In this document: one piece after another, positions 18,615 through 30,898 of the stretch
Position numbering within the stretch: the first letter of the stretch is position 1
Layout: the number at the start of each line of letters is the position of its first letter
DNA from: Candidatus Altimarinota bacterium
Lineage (GTDB): Bacteria; Patescibacteriota; Gracilibacteria; BD1-5; UBA6164
Length of the DNA: 64,000 nt
NCBI GenBank assembly: GCA_028689115.1
Contig: JAQTWV010000001.1
Span: 1-64,000 of the forward strand
Direction: 5' to 3'
The notes under the pieces: model-generated
Seen by the model: the letters and a program-made list of their open reading frames with translations, nothing else
Database searches by the model: none
What the model was told of the DNA's origin: nothing
Made by a program: the position numbers and the translations under genes

Positions 18615-20570
18615 GTATTTTTCTATTATAAATTCTATGTCTTTAAGCTCTTCTTTAAATTTTAGTAAAACTTCTTTTTCTTTTTCTTTTTTAATTTTAT
18701 CTTTTAAAAATAATTTTCTCCTTTTTAATTTTTTAATTGATTTATCCAATTCTTTTCAAGATAATCAAAATGTTTTATTAAACCAATTATTTATTTTCTT
18801 ATTCTTTTTATTTTTTATTTCAGTAATTTCTTCAGATATATCATTGTTAAAAGTAAATTCAGCAATTTCTAATAAATTATTTAATGCTAAATTTTTATAA
18901 TTTGAATCATTTATTAGAGAAGTAGCCATTTCATTTGTAATTTTATTTTCTCTAATTAAAGAGTCCATAATTCAATTGCTTATTATATCATTTTCTTTAG
19001 TGCTAATTTCTATTTTAGCAATCAATATAAGTTTTTCTTCGTTTAAGCTTTTATTACTTAATTCTTCTATTAATTTAATAGTTTCAATTAAATTTTGTAT
19101 TATTTTTTCGTATTGATATTTTATATCTAAGTTTGTTGATTTTAAGTATTTATTTACATTTTTTTGAAGTTGTTTTATTGATTTTATAACATCTACTAAT
19201 CTTCTACTTTCATATCTTATTTTATAAAAATCATTTATATATTTATCATGATTATTTGCTTGTGCTTTTGTAGCAAAATCAATTATTTCTCAATATAAAA
19301 ATTTAATTTTTTTGTTATATAATTCATCTATTTCTTCTGAATCAATTATATTTACTTTTTTTATAATTTCTTTAAAATTATAATTTCATTCTATATCTTT
19401 TTTTTCTAATCATATTGATTCTATCAGTACCTCTAATGTATTTTTATATAAATGTTTTACTTCTTTTAATAGAGATATTAAAGCCGTATCTGGAAAATCA
19501 AAAACTGTATTATTTAGATATAAGTTTCAATATAAGTTATTTACATCTTTATCTTTATCTGGAAATATTATATTTACTATATTTATTAATTTGCTTATGA
19601 AAGGTACAATTATTATTACTCATATTAAATTAAAAATAGTATGAAATAATGCTAATTTAAGAGTAAAGTCATTTTGCTCTATTCATAAAATATTTCATAA
19701 AATATTTACTCATCAAATAATTTGTTGTAAAAATATTATAAATATTATTCAAGTTATTACTTTAAATAGTACATCTGCAATCGCTAATCTTTTTCAATTT
19801 ATATTTCAAGTAAGTGATCATAAAACAGCAGTTATTGTTGTTCAAATATTTGCTCATATAACAAGTGCTAATGCATTTTCATAAGTAACTTGATTTGTTG
19901 CAAGTGCTGCAATTACCAATATTATTGTAGCATGACTTGATTGCATAACTATTGTTGCCAATATACCTATTCATACAAATACAAGTATTCATACAAATCA
20001 TGTCATTGCATATTCTATTAAGTTTATACTTGTTTGAAATGATTCAAATCATACTTTCATGTAATGAATTCATAAAAATAGAAACCCTAATCATGCTAGT
20101 ATAGATCAAAATCATTTAAAATTTTTGCTTTTTTGAAATGAAAAAATCATACCAAAAACAAGCATAGGCATAGCATAAGCAGAAATATTTATTTTCATTC
20201 AAAAAGCTGCAATTAACCAAGCTCATGTAGTAGTACCAATATTTGCTCAAAATAATATTCAAAGTCATTGGATTAATGTTATTAATTCAGCACTTAAAAA
20301 TGAAATTGTTAATATAGATACAAGTGAACTTGATTGCATTAGAGTTGAAGCACTAAATCAAAAAAGTAAACTTTTCCACATCCTATCATTACTTTTTTGA
20401 AGTATTTTTTCAAGTATTCATCAAGTAAATGCTTTGAATCATTGTTGTAAAAACAACATTCAAAATAAAAAAATAGCAACTCATGCTGAAATTTCTTTGA
20501 AATCAGGACTTATCCAAAATCAATATGTAAGTATTGCTAATATTGTAGGTAAAAATATTTTATTAAGCAT
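18606..20570 (-). CDS. Na+/phosphate symporter, NptA family, with PhoU-like tail
   Basis: 654 aa. Membrane half (residues 1-320): QSSSLVSILTISFLSA and GANIGTTTGAW, repeated as QSSHATIILVIAALAT and GANIGTTITAVLGS, the duplicated QSS plus GANIGT of Na/Pi cotransporters. The C-terminal 300 residues are helical and highly charged (LLKEVKHLYKN ... SRRLVDVIKSIKQLQ), like the PhoU-type regulatory extension. It would take up phosphate with sodium. TAG is the stop codon. Many glycines are TGA. Confidence 0.9.
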
Positions 20571-20734
20571 AGTTTTTTTTGTTATTCTAAATATATTTTA
20601 TATTTTACTATAAATTTAATTTTTTGTAAAATATAATCTAGTTTAATTATAATATTTAATAAATTTTTTTTATATTTGCATTTTAAAAAATTAAGAGTAA
20701 TATGAAGACCTTATAATTATTTAAATATATACAA

Positions 20735-20926
20735 ATGTATAACGGTAAAGTAAAATTTTTTAATGATACTAAAGGTTTTGGGTTTATTATTGATAATGAA
20801 TCTAGTCAAGAATATTTTGTTCACATCTCTGGTGTAAACGGACAAATTAAAGAAGGTGATGAAGTTCAATACGAAGTTGAACAAGGAAAAAGAGGTTTAA
20901 ATGCAGTTAATGTTCAAGTAATATAA
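20735..20926 (+). CDS. Cold-shock domain protein
   Basis: 63 aa. NGKVKFFNDTKGFGFI contains RNP1-like KGFGFI, and YFVHIS is RNP2; the remainder GDEVQYEVEQGKRGLNAVNVQV completes the OB fold. It binds single-stranded RNA/DNA and acts as an RNA chaperone. No TGA codons are used among its glycines, as may be expected of a short, highly expressed gene; the leader has no Shine-Dalgarno, unlike the foreign-looking small genes. Confidence 0.93.
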   Translation: MYNGKVKFFNDTKGFGFIIDNESSQEYFVHISGVNGQIKEGDEVQYEVEQGKRGLNAVNVQVI

Positions 20927-20940
20927 TTGAGTTTTAAACA

Positions 20941-20970
20941 AAAAGCTTACTAATTTAGTAAGCTTTTTTT
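20941..20970 (+). terminator. Rho-independent terminator
   Basis: AAAGCTTACTAA-TTTAGTAAGCTTT followed by T residues after the cold-shock gene. Confidence 0.85.
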
Positions 20971-21041
20971 ATTACTTAAAAATAATTGACTTACTAAAAT
21001 TATATTTTATAATTACAGTGATATATTATAAATATTTATAA

Positions 21042-23930
21042 ATGAATAATTTAGAAATAATTAAAACTAGAGAATTAGTTAAATCAATTCCAGAAAAAGT
21101 TATTAATAATTTAACTAATTTTCGTATTGATGTTCGTAGTAAAGCATTATCAATTGTTATTTGAAAAATAGATAAAGAAAATGGTAAGGAGATCTTGCAA
21201 ACTTTACCTCTTTATTTTGCTAGAGAATGAGAGTATGATGTAGCATTATCATTTATTGAAACTATGATTTCAAATGGGCATTATATCAGTTTAGAGGTAT
21301 TAAATGAAGTTTATTGAAATTCTGTTAATGGTATATCTGAGCCAGAATTACCATCAGATTTTGAATTTGCTCAAGAAGTTAATAAAAAAATTAATTTATT
21401 AGTAAAATCTTCTACTAAATCAGATTTTTACAAAAATGACCCAAGTTTTTTTCTATTTTTATGAAAAGAATTTGAGAGAAAAGGAGATTATACTAAAGCT
21501 ATAACTTATTATGACAAGTTAATTGAGCTATGATTTGAAGAATGATATTTATATTGTGCATTAGCACATAAAGAATTATGAAACAATGAATTTGCTTTAT
21601 CATTATTAGAACAATGATATAATATTTATTCTAGTAAGATATTTTTAGAAAATATTATTAGAACATATTGTGAGCTTTGAAATATAAATAAAGCTAAACA
21701 AAAATATGTTGAAATGATATCTAGCATAAAAGATGATAAAGAAGAATTATTGCCATTTATCATGTATAGTTTAGAAATAGAAAATGACTATGATTTAAAA
21801 ACACTTGAATGAATAATGGTTTGATATATTTCTGATAATCAATTAATTCCGTTAGAACCACTTTTACAAATATCAAGATTTGCAGAATCATATATAGATC
21901 AAAATATAGAATATATTAGTTTTAGGATTTTAGAATTAGAAAAAAACTGACTTCAAGATTTAGACTTAGAAGTTCAAGAAGAGTATGATGAACTTATAAA
22001 AAGAAAACTTTTTTTGATGCAAACAAGTTTAACTATTTTAAAGGATAATAAATATTTAAAAGAACATTTAGATGATTTGGATAAACTGGCATTTTCTAGA
22101 GTTAAAGAAGAAAGAGATTTATTAGTTGATTATTTTGGAGAAAATTATTCTTTATTAGCATTTGATCATTGAATTGAATCACAAAAAATGAATATGGATT
22201 TATATGATAATTTATCAAATTATCTATGACTTTTAAGTGAGTTATTTTTTCATGGAAAAAATTATAATGTTTTATCTAAGAAATTATTTCCATTACTACT
22301 TAAGTCAGATAACCAATGAGTTGATTGAGATGAAAATCATGTGAATGAATGATTAACTCTTATAAAAAAAGAAGCTGATTATATAGATACATTTTCACCA
22401 TTTTTAAGTAAGTTATACAATGAACTTATAGAAAAAATAGATGTTAAATATTGAAAATTCCTTCGTGTTAGAATTCAAGAATTAGCTCGTGAAGATTTGT
22501 GAGACAATGAAGAAGCATGAGATAATGAAGATAAATATCCAAAAGTATTGTATTGAAACAAAGAAATAGCTCTTTTATTTTGGATTGAAAGAATGATTTC
22601 TTGAAATTTCGTAGATAATTTAGATGAGGATTTTTATGATAATTTGATGAATAAATATGGTTTTGAATTATTAGGTGAAAATGATGCTTGTTTACTAACT
22701 ATTCTTATGTATGACAAATCATTTGATTTTGCTATAAATTATATATTGAGTAAGGATTTACTTCTTAAAAATACAGTTGCAATTTATTATTTATTAGAAG
22801 CTTTTGTTAATTATGATGATAAAAAATATTTAAAAGATTTAATAAAAACTATAAATGAAGATATAAAAGAAAGTTCAGGTGCTAGATGAATATTTGATTA
22901 TATACGCAGATTTATTGTATCAAGGTTTAAAAAAGAAGATATTTCTGATGAAGAAAAATCATATCTACTTATGTGTTCTTGAAATTTGTCATTATTACAA
23001 AATAAATGATGAAAAACTGTTTTAGCAAATTTCCAAGAAGCAGATAAATATGAATCAGTTGAAGCTATAAATCAAGTTTGAAATATATATGAATTAAACT
23101 GATATAGTGATGAAGCATTTATAAAATACAAGGAAGCCTTTACTATAGAGTCAAATATAGATAATTTATCAAAGATAATATCAGTTTTATTGACAAAAAA
23201 AGATTTTCAAGAAGCTTCTAAATACATTCAATTATGATTGAAATCAAAGTACGATATGGATTTATATTTATTTTCTTATAATTTATGGCAAGGTAATTTA
23301 GAAATAGCATTTAATTTATTTATATGAATTATAAATAAAAATATACCACTTATTGATACCCCAGAGTGAACTCTAGATTTACTTGGTAAAAAATGTTTTG
23401 AAATAATCAATGGTGATTTTGAAGAAACTACAGATTTAATTAAATTAAAATTATTATCTAGTTATATATTACCAAAACTAGAGTTATTATCAGAAAATAG
23501 CGATATATTGGATATAATATATAATGAAGGATTAAATATATTTTCTATGTTAGACAATGTAAAATTGGATGAATTACAAGATTTTTTAAATAAAACTTTA
23601 TATCCTATATGTTTATTTGATCCAGATATTCCAGCTATGTTTGATTGAGAAATAAATACTATTGAAAAAGCAATTCAAATTGTAGATTATTATGCATTTC
23701 ATAAATATAAGTGATTATTAGAAGAATGAAAAAATGCTAAAACTTTAGAAAAATCAATTGAAGTTCTATCTCGTGTAAATAGCTTTATTTTTACAGTTAC
23801 AAAATATTTTTCTAAGTTTCCAGAATCTAGTGAGATAATTTGACAATGGAATAAAAGATATGTTTATACAAAACATGAGGGAGTTAATATTATGTCTGAA
23901 CATATATATGGTTCATCATCTATAAATTAA
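21042..23930 (+). CDS. Giant TPR-repeat protein
   Basis: 962 aa, no signal peptide or membrane helix. Helix pairs with TPR spacing recur at about residues 148-235 (KEFERKGDYTKAITYYDKLIELGFEEGYLY ... AHKELGNNEFALSLLEQGYNIYSSKI) and 665-740 (GNIYELNGYSDEAFIKYKEAFTIES). The middle is helical and acidic. Such scaffolds bind partner proteins; no catalytic motif was seen. It is monocistronic, followed by a strong bidirectional terminator. Function unknown. Confidence 0.65.
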
Positions 23931-23969
23931 AAATAAAATCAATCTAATATTAGATTGATTTTATTTTTA
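23931..23969. terminator. Bidirectional terminator
   Basis: AAAATAAAATCAATCTAAT / ATTAGATTGATTTTATTTT near-perfect palindrome between convergent genes. Confidence 0.9.
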
Positions 23970-24219
23970 ATTTATTTTTTCTTTTATTTAAAACTGTTTT
24001 AACATAAAGTCCTTGAACTTGTAATCTAGCCCATTCAGTTTTTCTTAAAAATTTTAAACTAGAATCTTTACTTGGATTATTTTTGAAACAATTTATATTA
24101 AAAAGTTCGCTAAGTTTTTCAAATCAATATTCTTCTATTAATAAATCAAGAATCATAGATAATGTAACTCAGTGAAGTATATCATCATTTCTATTTTCAG
24201 GAGGTCTTATTATTTTCAT
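23950..24219 (-). CDS. VF530-family DNA-binding protein (DUF2132)
   Basis: 89 aa. HGVTLSMILDLLIEEYGFEKL and SSLKFLRKTEWARLQVQGLY match the VF530 family, small double-stranded-DNA-binding proteins of about 75 residues. The last 12 residues, including the stop, are encoded within the terminator stem. Biological role of the family is unclear. Confidence 0.85.
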
Positions 24220-24235
24220 TTTTTTATATTATATT

Positions 24236-24451
24236 TTATCTTCATCTTCCAGATGATTTTCTTTGAACTTGTTTTGTAATGTTAGATTGATTTCATCTTG
24301 AAAAAGTATTTCATTTAATAAAAGCAGGTGGTCTAGTGTATTTTGCAACTGGTGGAATACTAGTATGTTCTACTTTTTTTTCTTCAACAATTTCTTCAGC
24401 TAAATTTTCATTTTCTAAAGATTCTAATTCATCATTATTTTTATTTGTCAT
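24236..24451 (-). CDS. Short acidic-basic hypothetical protein
   Basis: 71 aa. Acidic N-terminal half (NNDELESLENENLAEEIVEE) and a basic, Gly/Arg tail (GNTFSRGNQSNITKQVQRKS, then SGRGR). Probably disordered; may bind nucleic acid. Three TGA glycines. It lies just upstream of the VF530 gene and may be cotranscribed. Unrecognised. Confidence 0.5.
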
Positions 24452-24606
24452 ATTTATTTTGTTAAAAAATATTATTAGACTATTTTAAAATAATTATTAT
24501 TTATTGCAAATTTATTAAAAAATTAAAATCATATAATAATTGGTTATTTTAGATTATTTGACTATAATAGCATCCTTAAAAAAATATATATTTTTACACT
24601 ACCGCA

Positions 24607-25866
24607 ATGCTATTTAAAGACTTAGATATAATAAGCCCAATTCTAAATTCACTTGAAAAAGAGTGATACAAAAATCCTACTCCTATACAAGAAAAAGCTA
24701 TTCCACATATATTGAAATGAAGAGATGTTTTAGGTTCAGCTCAAACTGGTACATGAAAAACAGCTGCTTTTGCAATTCCTACTTTACAACTTTTATCTAG
24801 AGAAAGGGAATTATCAAATGTTTCTCGTAATATAAAATGTCTTGTTTTAACGCCAACTCGTGAACTAGCTATACAAATAGAAGAAAATTTTACTTCATAT
24901 TGAAAATGATTGTGATTACATCACTTGGTTATTTTTGGTTGAGTAAATCAATTTTCTCAAGTAAATAAACTTAAAAAATGAGTGGATATACTTGTAGCAA
25001 CTCCAGGTAGACTTCTAGATTTAATGAATCAATGATATATCGATCTTAGAAAAGTTGAGATTTTTATACTTGATGAAGCTGATAGGATGCTTGATATGTG
25101 ATTTATAAATGATGTTAAAAAAATATTAACTAAATTGCCAGTTAAAAGACAAACATTATTTTTCTCTGCTACTATGCCAAAAGAAATTATGTCTTTATCT
25201 AGTTCTATACTAAATGATCCGGTAAAAATAGAAGTTACTCCTATTTCAAGTACTGCTGATACAGTTAAACAATCTGTCTATTTCGTAAGTAAAAATGATA
25301 AGAAATTATTATTAGCTGATATACTTAGAGATTCAAAAATAAAATCACTTCTTGTTTTTACTCGTACAAAACATTGAGCTGATATAGTAGTAAAAGATTT
25401 AGCAAAAGTGTGAATAATTGCAGAAGCAATTCACTGAAATAAATCACAAAATGCTCGTCAAAGAGCATTAAATAATTTCAAATGATGACAAACTAGAGTT
25501 CTTGTAGCAACTGATATTGCAGCAAGATGAATAGATGTTGATAATCTATGATATGTTGTAAATTTTGATATTTCAAATGAACCTGAAACCTATGTTCATC
25601 GTATAGGTCGTACATGAAGAGCATGACTTAATTGAACTGCATTTTCTTTTTGTAGTCAAGAAGAAGTAGAGTATTTACTTCTTATACAAAAATTGATTTG
25701 AAAAAAAATAGATGTAGAAAAATGACATAAATATGAAATAACTGTTGATGAAAGTATAAAAGCTCCAAAGAAACAAAATGGAGGGAGAAGACCAAATAAT
25801 TTTAGACCAAGTAATTCTACAGGTCCAAAAAAAGAGAATAGAAGACCGAGACCAAGAAAAAAATAA
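24607..25866 (+). CDS. DEAD-box RNA helicase 1 (RhlE-like)
   Basis: 419 aa. All family motifs: Q motif (NPTPIQEKAIP), I AQTGTGKT (glycine TGA), Ia PTREL, GG, Ib TPGR, II DEAD, III SAT, IV LVFTRT, V ATDIAARGID, VI HRIGRTGRAG. A basic C-terminal tail (about residues 385-419, rich in K/R/N/P) probably binds RNA. Acts in rRNA assembly or mRNA turnover. Convergent with a second, related helicase. Confidence 0.95.
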
Positions 25867-25891
25867 AATCCCGCAGGGATTTTATTTTTTT
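25862..25891. terminator. Bidirectional terminator
   Basis: AAATAAAATCCC-GCA-GGGATTTTATTT between the two convergent helicase genes; supplies both stops. Confidence 0.9.
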
Positions 25892-27255
25892 CTCTTTTTA
25901 ACTGAGGAAGTTTTTTTAGTTACTGGTTTTGGCTTTTTATAACTATAATTTTCTTTTTTTGGATCTAGAGTTTTCTTATTTAAACTAGATTTTTCTCTTT
26001 TTTCAGATGTATTCATTTTTGAATAATCTCTTTTTTTTCTAGTTTTTGGTTTTGTTTTTTCATTTATTTGTTCTATCTTACTTGTTCTTCATTTTGGAAC
26101 TATTTCTTCTTTGTAAGATTCATCATTTACAACTTCTATCTTGTTTCAAACTAGACTTTTAATTTTTTCAAATTTTTCTTTTTCTGTTTCACTACAAAAT
26201 GAAATTGCTAATCAATCTTTTCAAGCTCTCGCAGTTCTTCAAATACGGTGAACATAAGATTCTCAATCTCCAGGTAGTTCATAATTTACAACGCAAGAAA
26301 GACTATTTATATCAAGTCATCTTGAAGCTATATCAGTTGCTATAAGTACTTTTATATCACCATTTTTTAATCAATCTAGTGCTTTTTGTCTTTGGTTTTG
26401 AGTTTTATTTTTATTTATAAAATCACATTTTATTCAAGCCATTTTCATAAATTCATGAACTCTCTCACTTTCTATTATTGTATTTACAAAAACTAAGATA
26501 GAATCTAAATCTTTTCTCTTACAAATTTGTTGAAGAAGTTGTCTTTTAAAATTTTTACTTAAAAAATATACTTTTTGTTTTATCTTATCAGTTGGAGTTG
26601 AAACTGTATGAACTGTTATAGTTTCTGGATTTTTTAAAATACTATTTGCCAATGCTCAAATTTCTTTTGGCATAGTTGCAGAAAATAAGAATGTATGTCT
26701 TTCTTCAGGTAGTCTTTTAAGTATTTTTTTCAAATCTTGCAATGATCATAAATCAAGCATTCTATCTGCTTCATCAATAGTAAGTATTTCTACGTATGAC
26801 AATTTTATAACTCATTGACTAATCAAATCTTCTAATCTTCCAGGAGTTGCAATCAAAATATCAACTCATTTTTCAATTGCTTTTACTTGGTGAAATTGAT
26901 TTACTCAACCAAAAATAACAGTATGTTTAAAATTTGTATTTGTACAATATGGTGCAAAAGCTTCTCAAATTTGAATAGCTAATTCACGAGTTGGAGCTAA
27001 AACAAGAGCTTTTATATTTCTTTTTATTTTTCACTCTACAAGTCATTTTTCAAGTCTTTTGTTGTACAATAATTGTAGAGTAGGAAGTGCAAATGCAAAT
27101 GTCTTTCAGCTTCAAGTTCTAGCACATCACAAAACATCTCTATTTTCTAGAGCAATTGGAATTACTTTTTCTTGTATCTCAGTTGGAGTTGAAAATCATT
27201 CTTTTTCTAGTGCTTTTAAAATAGGGGAAATTAGATTTAATTCATTAAAATTCAT
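25882..27255 (-). CDS. DEAD-box RNA helicase 2 (RhlE-like)
   Basis: 457 aa. Motifs: TPTEIQEKVIP, CARTGSGKT, PTREL, GGVNQF, TPGRLEDL, DEADRM, SATMP, LVFVNT, ATDIASRGLD, HRIGRTARAG. Similar throughout its core to the helicase at 24607 (shared GVNQF and PKEI), so it is an old paralogue. The 90-residue C-terminal tail is Lys-rich (KPKTRKKRDYSK ... KKPKPVTKK). Divergent/convergent layout suggests duplication followed by separate use, not an operon. Confidence 0.94.
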
Positions 27256-27314
27256 TTGTTTAATTTATTTATTAATTAGTTTATCTAGAGTATATCTATT
27301 TTTACTTTTTACAC

Positions 27315-27347
27315 AAAAAAACATAATATTTTTAAATATTATGTTTT
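27315..27347 (-). terminator. Terminator
   Basis: AAAAACATAATATTT / AAATATTATGTTTTT stem overlapping the downstream end of the 27339-27782 gene. Confidence 0.75.
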
Positions 27348-27782
27348 TAAAAAACTTTCTAAAATACTAGTATTTTGATTATATCATTGCATTTCTTCTA
27401 TTGATTTCTTTAAGGCTTTTTGTATTATAGGAGAATCATATATAAAATCTATGTTTGTAAATATTACTCTAAATTCATGTACTAGCATTATGTAGCTTCT
27501 AATATCTCATTTCTCAGCCACTTCTTCAAATATTTCTAATAAGATAATAGTTATTTCATCATTATTAAATATACTTAATGGTAGTGTTTCTATACAATTA
27601 GGTGAGATTGCTCAATTATCTTTAAGAGTATTAATAAAAGATATAAATTTTTTTAAAATTCTTTTTTTTATCAATAAGTCTTCTTTTTCAAGAATACAAT
27701 CAATAATTGTTTTTACTCTATTTTCTATATTATTTTCTGGATTATTTGGATCTAAATTACTTATAATTTCATCTTTTTCCAT
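27339..27782 (-). CDS. Hypothetical helical protein
   Basis: 147 aa, soluble, mostly helical and rich in Ile/Glu/Lys (ENRVKTIIDCILEKEDLLIKK; EIFEEVAEKGDIRSYIMLVHEF). Three TGA glycines. No motif recognised. Followed by its own terminator. Confidence 0.5.
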
Positions 27783-27872
27783 TTTTTGATTTTTAATTAT
27801 AATAATTTAATTATATATTAAAATCATTATTTAGTCAATAATTGTATTTATCAATTTATTCGTTTTTTAATA

Positions 27873-28784
27873 CTATTTTAATAATGCATCAATTGTATCA
27901 AATGCTTTGTTATTTAGTATTTGATTATTTACTGCTAAATTTAAACTATCAAGTAAGTTTTTTGTTTCATTAAAAACTTCAAATTTACTTAAATAATTTT
28001 TAAAGTCTGATTCAGATTTAATTGAATCTAAAATACCTTTTCAAACTATATCATTTTGTTTTTTTGCTTGAACTACCTTAGTTAAAATTTTAGTTAATAA
28101 TTTTTTATATTCGTTTCTAGTAGATTTATCTCAAATATTTATTAAGTATTTTTCTAAAATATCAGAATTGAAATAAGAATAATAATAATCTCATTTACTT
28201 TCCATAATCAATTGTTCTAAAACCATTTGTTTAGTACCTATATAATTGTATGCAGAAGTAGACAATGTAATTTTTTCTGAATCTGAAATTTCAGCAATCA
28301 AAGTTATAGTTACACTTTTGTATTCATCTTTAGTGAAATCTTTTACTAAATCTGAGTTGTTAAAAATGTATTCTTTTTGTCATTCTTTATAATTTACAGT
28401 TTTATAATTATATTCAGTTGTAACTTCTTCCATTTTCATACTATCAGTAGTTGCATAATTATATTGGCTATAAATTCTACTATTTCACTCTTCTATTAAA
28501 AAATAGATTTTTTTAGCTTTGTCTTTTATTTCTTGAGGAATAATTATATTTTCAGCTTTTATTTTTGATGTGAAATAATTCTTATTATTGTATTCATAAT
28601 CAGCTTCTAATAAGTTATTTCTAATTATTATATCATATTTTTCTCATAAGTTTTCTGTTGTATCATTTAATGTTGTCAAAACAGCAGAATCACTTAATAA
28701 CATAGGTTTTTGGTATTCATCCGCAAATGCTCAAGAAGTAAATAAAACACTTCAAGCCAAAGTTGCTAATAATATTTTTTTCAT
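27873..28784 (-). CDS. Secreted hypothetical protein
   Basis: 303 aa. N-terminal signal peptide MKKILLATLAGSVLFTSGAFA with an AFA-D cleavage site. The mature part has many Asn, Tyr and Lys, strand-like stretches (ADYEYNNKNYFTSKI) and helical C-terminus. Not recognised. Ends in TAG. Probably surface or periplasmic; no Cys. Confidence 0.6.
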
Positions 28785-28915
28785 AATAATATAAGTTAAT
28801 TAAATAAATTTTTAATTGCATATATTATAACGATTATTTTAGAAAAGGTGACATAATTTTTACTTAATTATAAATATATAGTACTATATATTTATAATAT
28901 TTAATATTCAAAAAT

Positions 28916-29548
28916 ATGATTTGAAGATGATTTATGTATGATGTAACTGAAAATAATTGAGAAATTATAAAAATACCTAGAGCTCCTTGAAATACATCAA
29001 TAAATAAAGAACAATTATCTTTGTCTATTCATAAAAGTTATTTATGAAAATATATTCCTGATACAAATATAGTTTCATCTAATAATTCTGTTTTTTTAAC
29101 TAGTCAAGAATTTGTAAATTGATGAACTCCTATTGACTTGTATATTGAGTGAGTTAAAGATGATGTTAAAGATCTTTTAGATTTAGGTCAAAATATGCAA
29201 AATGAACAGTGAATACTTTTTGATGTTTTTTGAATGTAATGAATGATTAATTTATTTAATTATTATTTTTCAGGAACTAAAATTAAAAATTTCTCTGATT
29301 TATTATTACCAGTAAATGCAAAATATCTCAAATTAATTCATAATTTACCACCAGAAGTATTGTTTTCTATGAATAATGATATTTGAACAAATCCTTTTAT
29401 TGCTTATAATATCTTAAGAGATCAAGATTGAAAACTACATTTTATAGATACTGATTATAGACCACTTGATGTATTTCATCCACTAAATATGCTTTGAAAT
29501 TGGATTACAAAAAAGGCATTAAATGATGTGAGAAGATTAAGTAAATAA
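28916..29548 (+). pseudogene. Kinase-like protein interrupted by an in-frame TAA
   Basis: One continuous frame is broken only by TAA at 29237-29239. Upstream 107 codons (PRAPGNTSINKEQLS ... GKYIPDTNIVSS ... DDVKDLLDLGQNMQNEQ) and downstream about 102 codons (FSMNNDIGTNPFIAYNILRD, then DGKLHFIDTDYRPLD) keep one style and direction. NILxDxDGKLHFIDTD resembles the N and DFG-like metal-binding region of protein-kinase-fold enzymes. The downstream part could start at ATG 29243. So either a recent nonsense mutation, two split genes, or a sequencing error. Surroundings TGAATG-TAA-TGAATG show a local repeat. Confidence 0.5.
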
Positions 29549-29549
29549 A

Positions 29550-29577
29550 ATCCTATGAATTTTCATAGGATTTTTTA
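29550..29577. terminator. Bidirectional terminator
   Basis: AAATCCTATGAA-TTTTCATAGGATTT stem with T run after the kinase-like gene; the convergent gene stops inside it. Confidence 0.8.
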
Positions 29578-30126
29578 ATTTATATTTATTATCTTTCATA
29601 CAAGAAAGGGAATTATAAAAATGACTAAAAATAATATTATTATCTTTGGTATTAAATAATTTTTATTAAATATTTTTTCTCTATTTTTTTTTATGATTTT
29701 ATAAAGTATATATAACAAAACTAATCAAATAATAACTATTATATAATATAGGATTGTACTAATTATTCATAATCAAAAATCTTTTGAAAATGCTAATATT
29801 CTTTGAAATTTACTAGAATTGTCACTTTCACTATTTCACCAAATAATCCATGGTAAAGTATCATATCTGAAGTGTAGAAAAGGCTTATTTATAGGATGAT
29901 AAAAGTTATAACTTCAAACATTTGAAAAATCACTTACGGCTTCTCATTTTGAATTAAAAACAATTTCATTGTGTCAGTCTTTTGATATGAAAACCTTGTT
30001 TCAACTTGTTCAAATATTGTGTTGATAAATTTCATAAGTATTTGATAATACTAATCTTAGAAGAAATATAGATATTATAAAAATAATACTAATTTTAAAT
30101 ATTTTTTTAAATAGATTTAAACTCAT
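29575..30126 (-). CDS. Membrane hypothetical protein
   Basis: 183 aa. Hydrophobic helix at residues about 9-28, an extracytoplasmic loop of about 85 residues rich in aromatic and His (YNFYHPINKPFLHFRYDTL, then PWIIWGN), a helix near 120-143, a Lys-rich loop, and a final helix (IPKIIILFLVIFIIPFLVG). Not recognised. Gly is TGA repeatedly. Confidence 0.6.
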
Positions 30127-30296
30127 ATTTGTTTGTTATTTAATATATTAATTTAATTGTAATATATTATTATTTTATTTTAAAATATTTTGTCATACGA
30201 AATTTTCATTTTTTAATATAAATTTAATGTTATGTTTTAATAAATTATTTATTATAATTAGAAAAAATATATTTTGCTTATTAATTTATACTCATT

Positions 30297-30617
30297 ATGG
30301 ATAAGGAAAATAGGTTAATTTCCGATGAAACAACTTCAGGTATTTCTATTGAATCTGATTCACAAGATTCTGAAATTGATGTTGAATTATTTGTCTCAAG
30401 ATTATCTCCACAAGAGAGGGAAATTATAAGAAAACAGATTATTTGTTGAATGATAGATAGTGATGATTTACATATTATAAATAGTTCTAAACATGATATA
30501 AGTTGATTTCTAAGTAAGTGTGAAGATTTAACTGATTTGGAATTGGCTTTAATTTTATACTCTATTTGAGATTTGATTTCAGAAACTAGAAGAAAAAATA
30601 AGGGGATAGTAAATTAA
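30297..30617 (+). CDS. Hypothetical acidic protein
   Basis: 106 aa, soluble. Ser/Asp/Glu-rich N-terminus (ISDETTSGISIESDSQDSE), then a helical segment LSPQEREIIRKQIICGMID. No known family recognised. Three TGA glycines support it as native. Confidence 0.5.
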
Positions 30618-30656
30618 AAGAGTATATTAAATTTAATTATGTTTGTAATAAACTAA

Positions 30657-30788
30657 TTGATAATAAATATTATTACAAATGAAAATATAGGAGTTTATAA
30701 ATGAGTGATATTAAATCCTAAAAAATATTTAGAAGTTAATGAAACATTATTAAGTACTACTTGAAAAGTAGATAGTATTATAAAATAA
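30657..30788 (+). CDS. Possible small protein, TTG start
   Basis: 43 codons with two TGA glycines (TNENIGVYKGVILNPKKYL, then STTGKVDSIIK), from TTG after an in-frame TAA to a stop at a good hairpin. No Shine-Dalgarno or homology evident; could be debris. Confidence 0.3.
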
Positions 30789-30818
30789 AAAAGATTGTTA
30801 TAATTATAACAATCTTTT
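30788..30818 (+). terminator. Rho-independent terminator
   Basis: AAAAGATTGTTATA-ATTATAACAATCTTTT perfect palindrome with T tail. Confidence 0.8.
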
Positions 30819-30898
30819 AATTTCTCTTTTGTTACTCCTTAATTATACAAGTTAGAACTGAAATAATGAATTATTGAAGTAAAATTTATTTACCTTTT

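Noticed and set aside
22644-22889. Separate plus-strand 81-aa gene
   Set aside because: It is an internal segment of the 962-aa TPR protein between TGA glycine codons.
26434-26652. Separate small minus-strand gene
   Set aside because: It is an internal part of the second DEAD-box helicase between TGA glycine codons.
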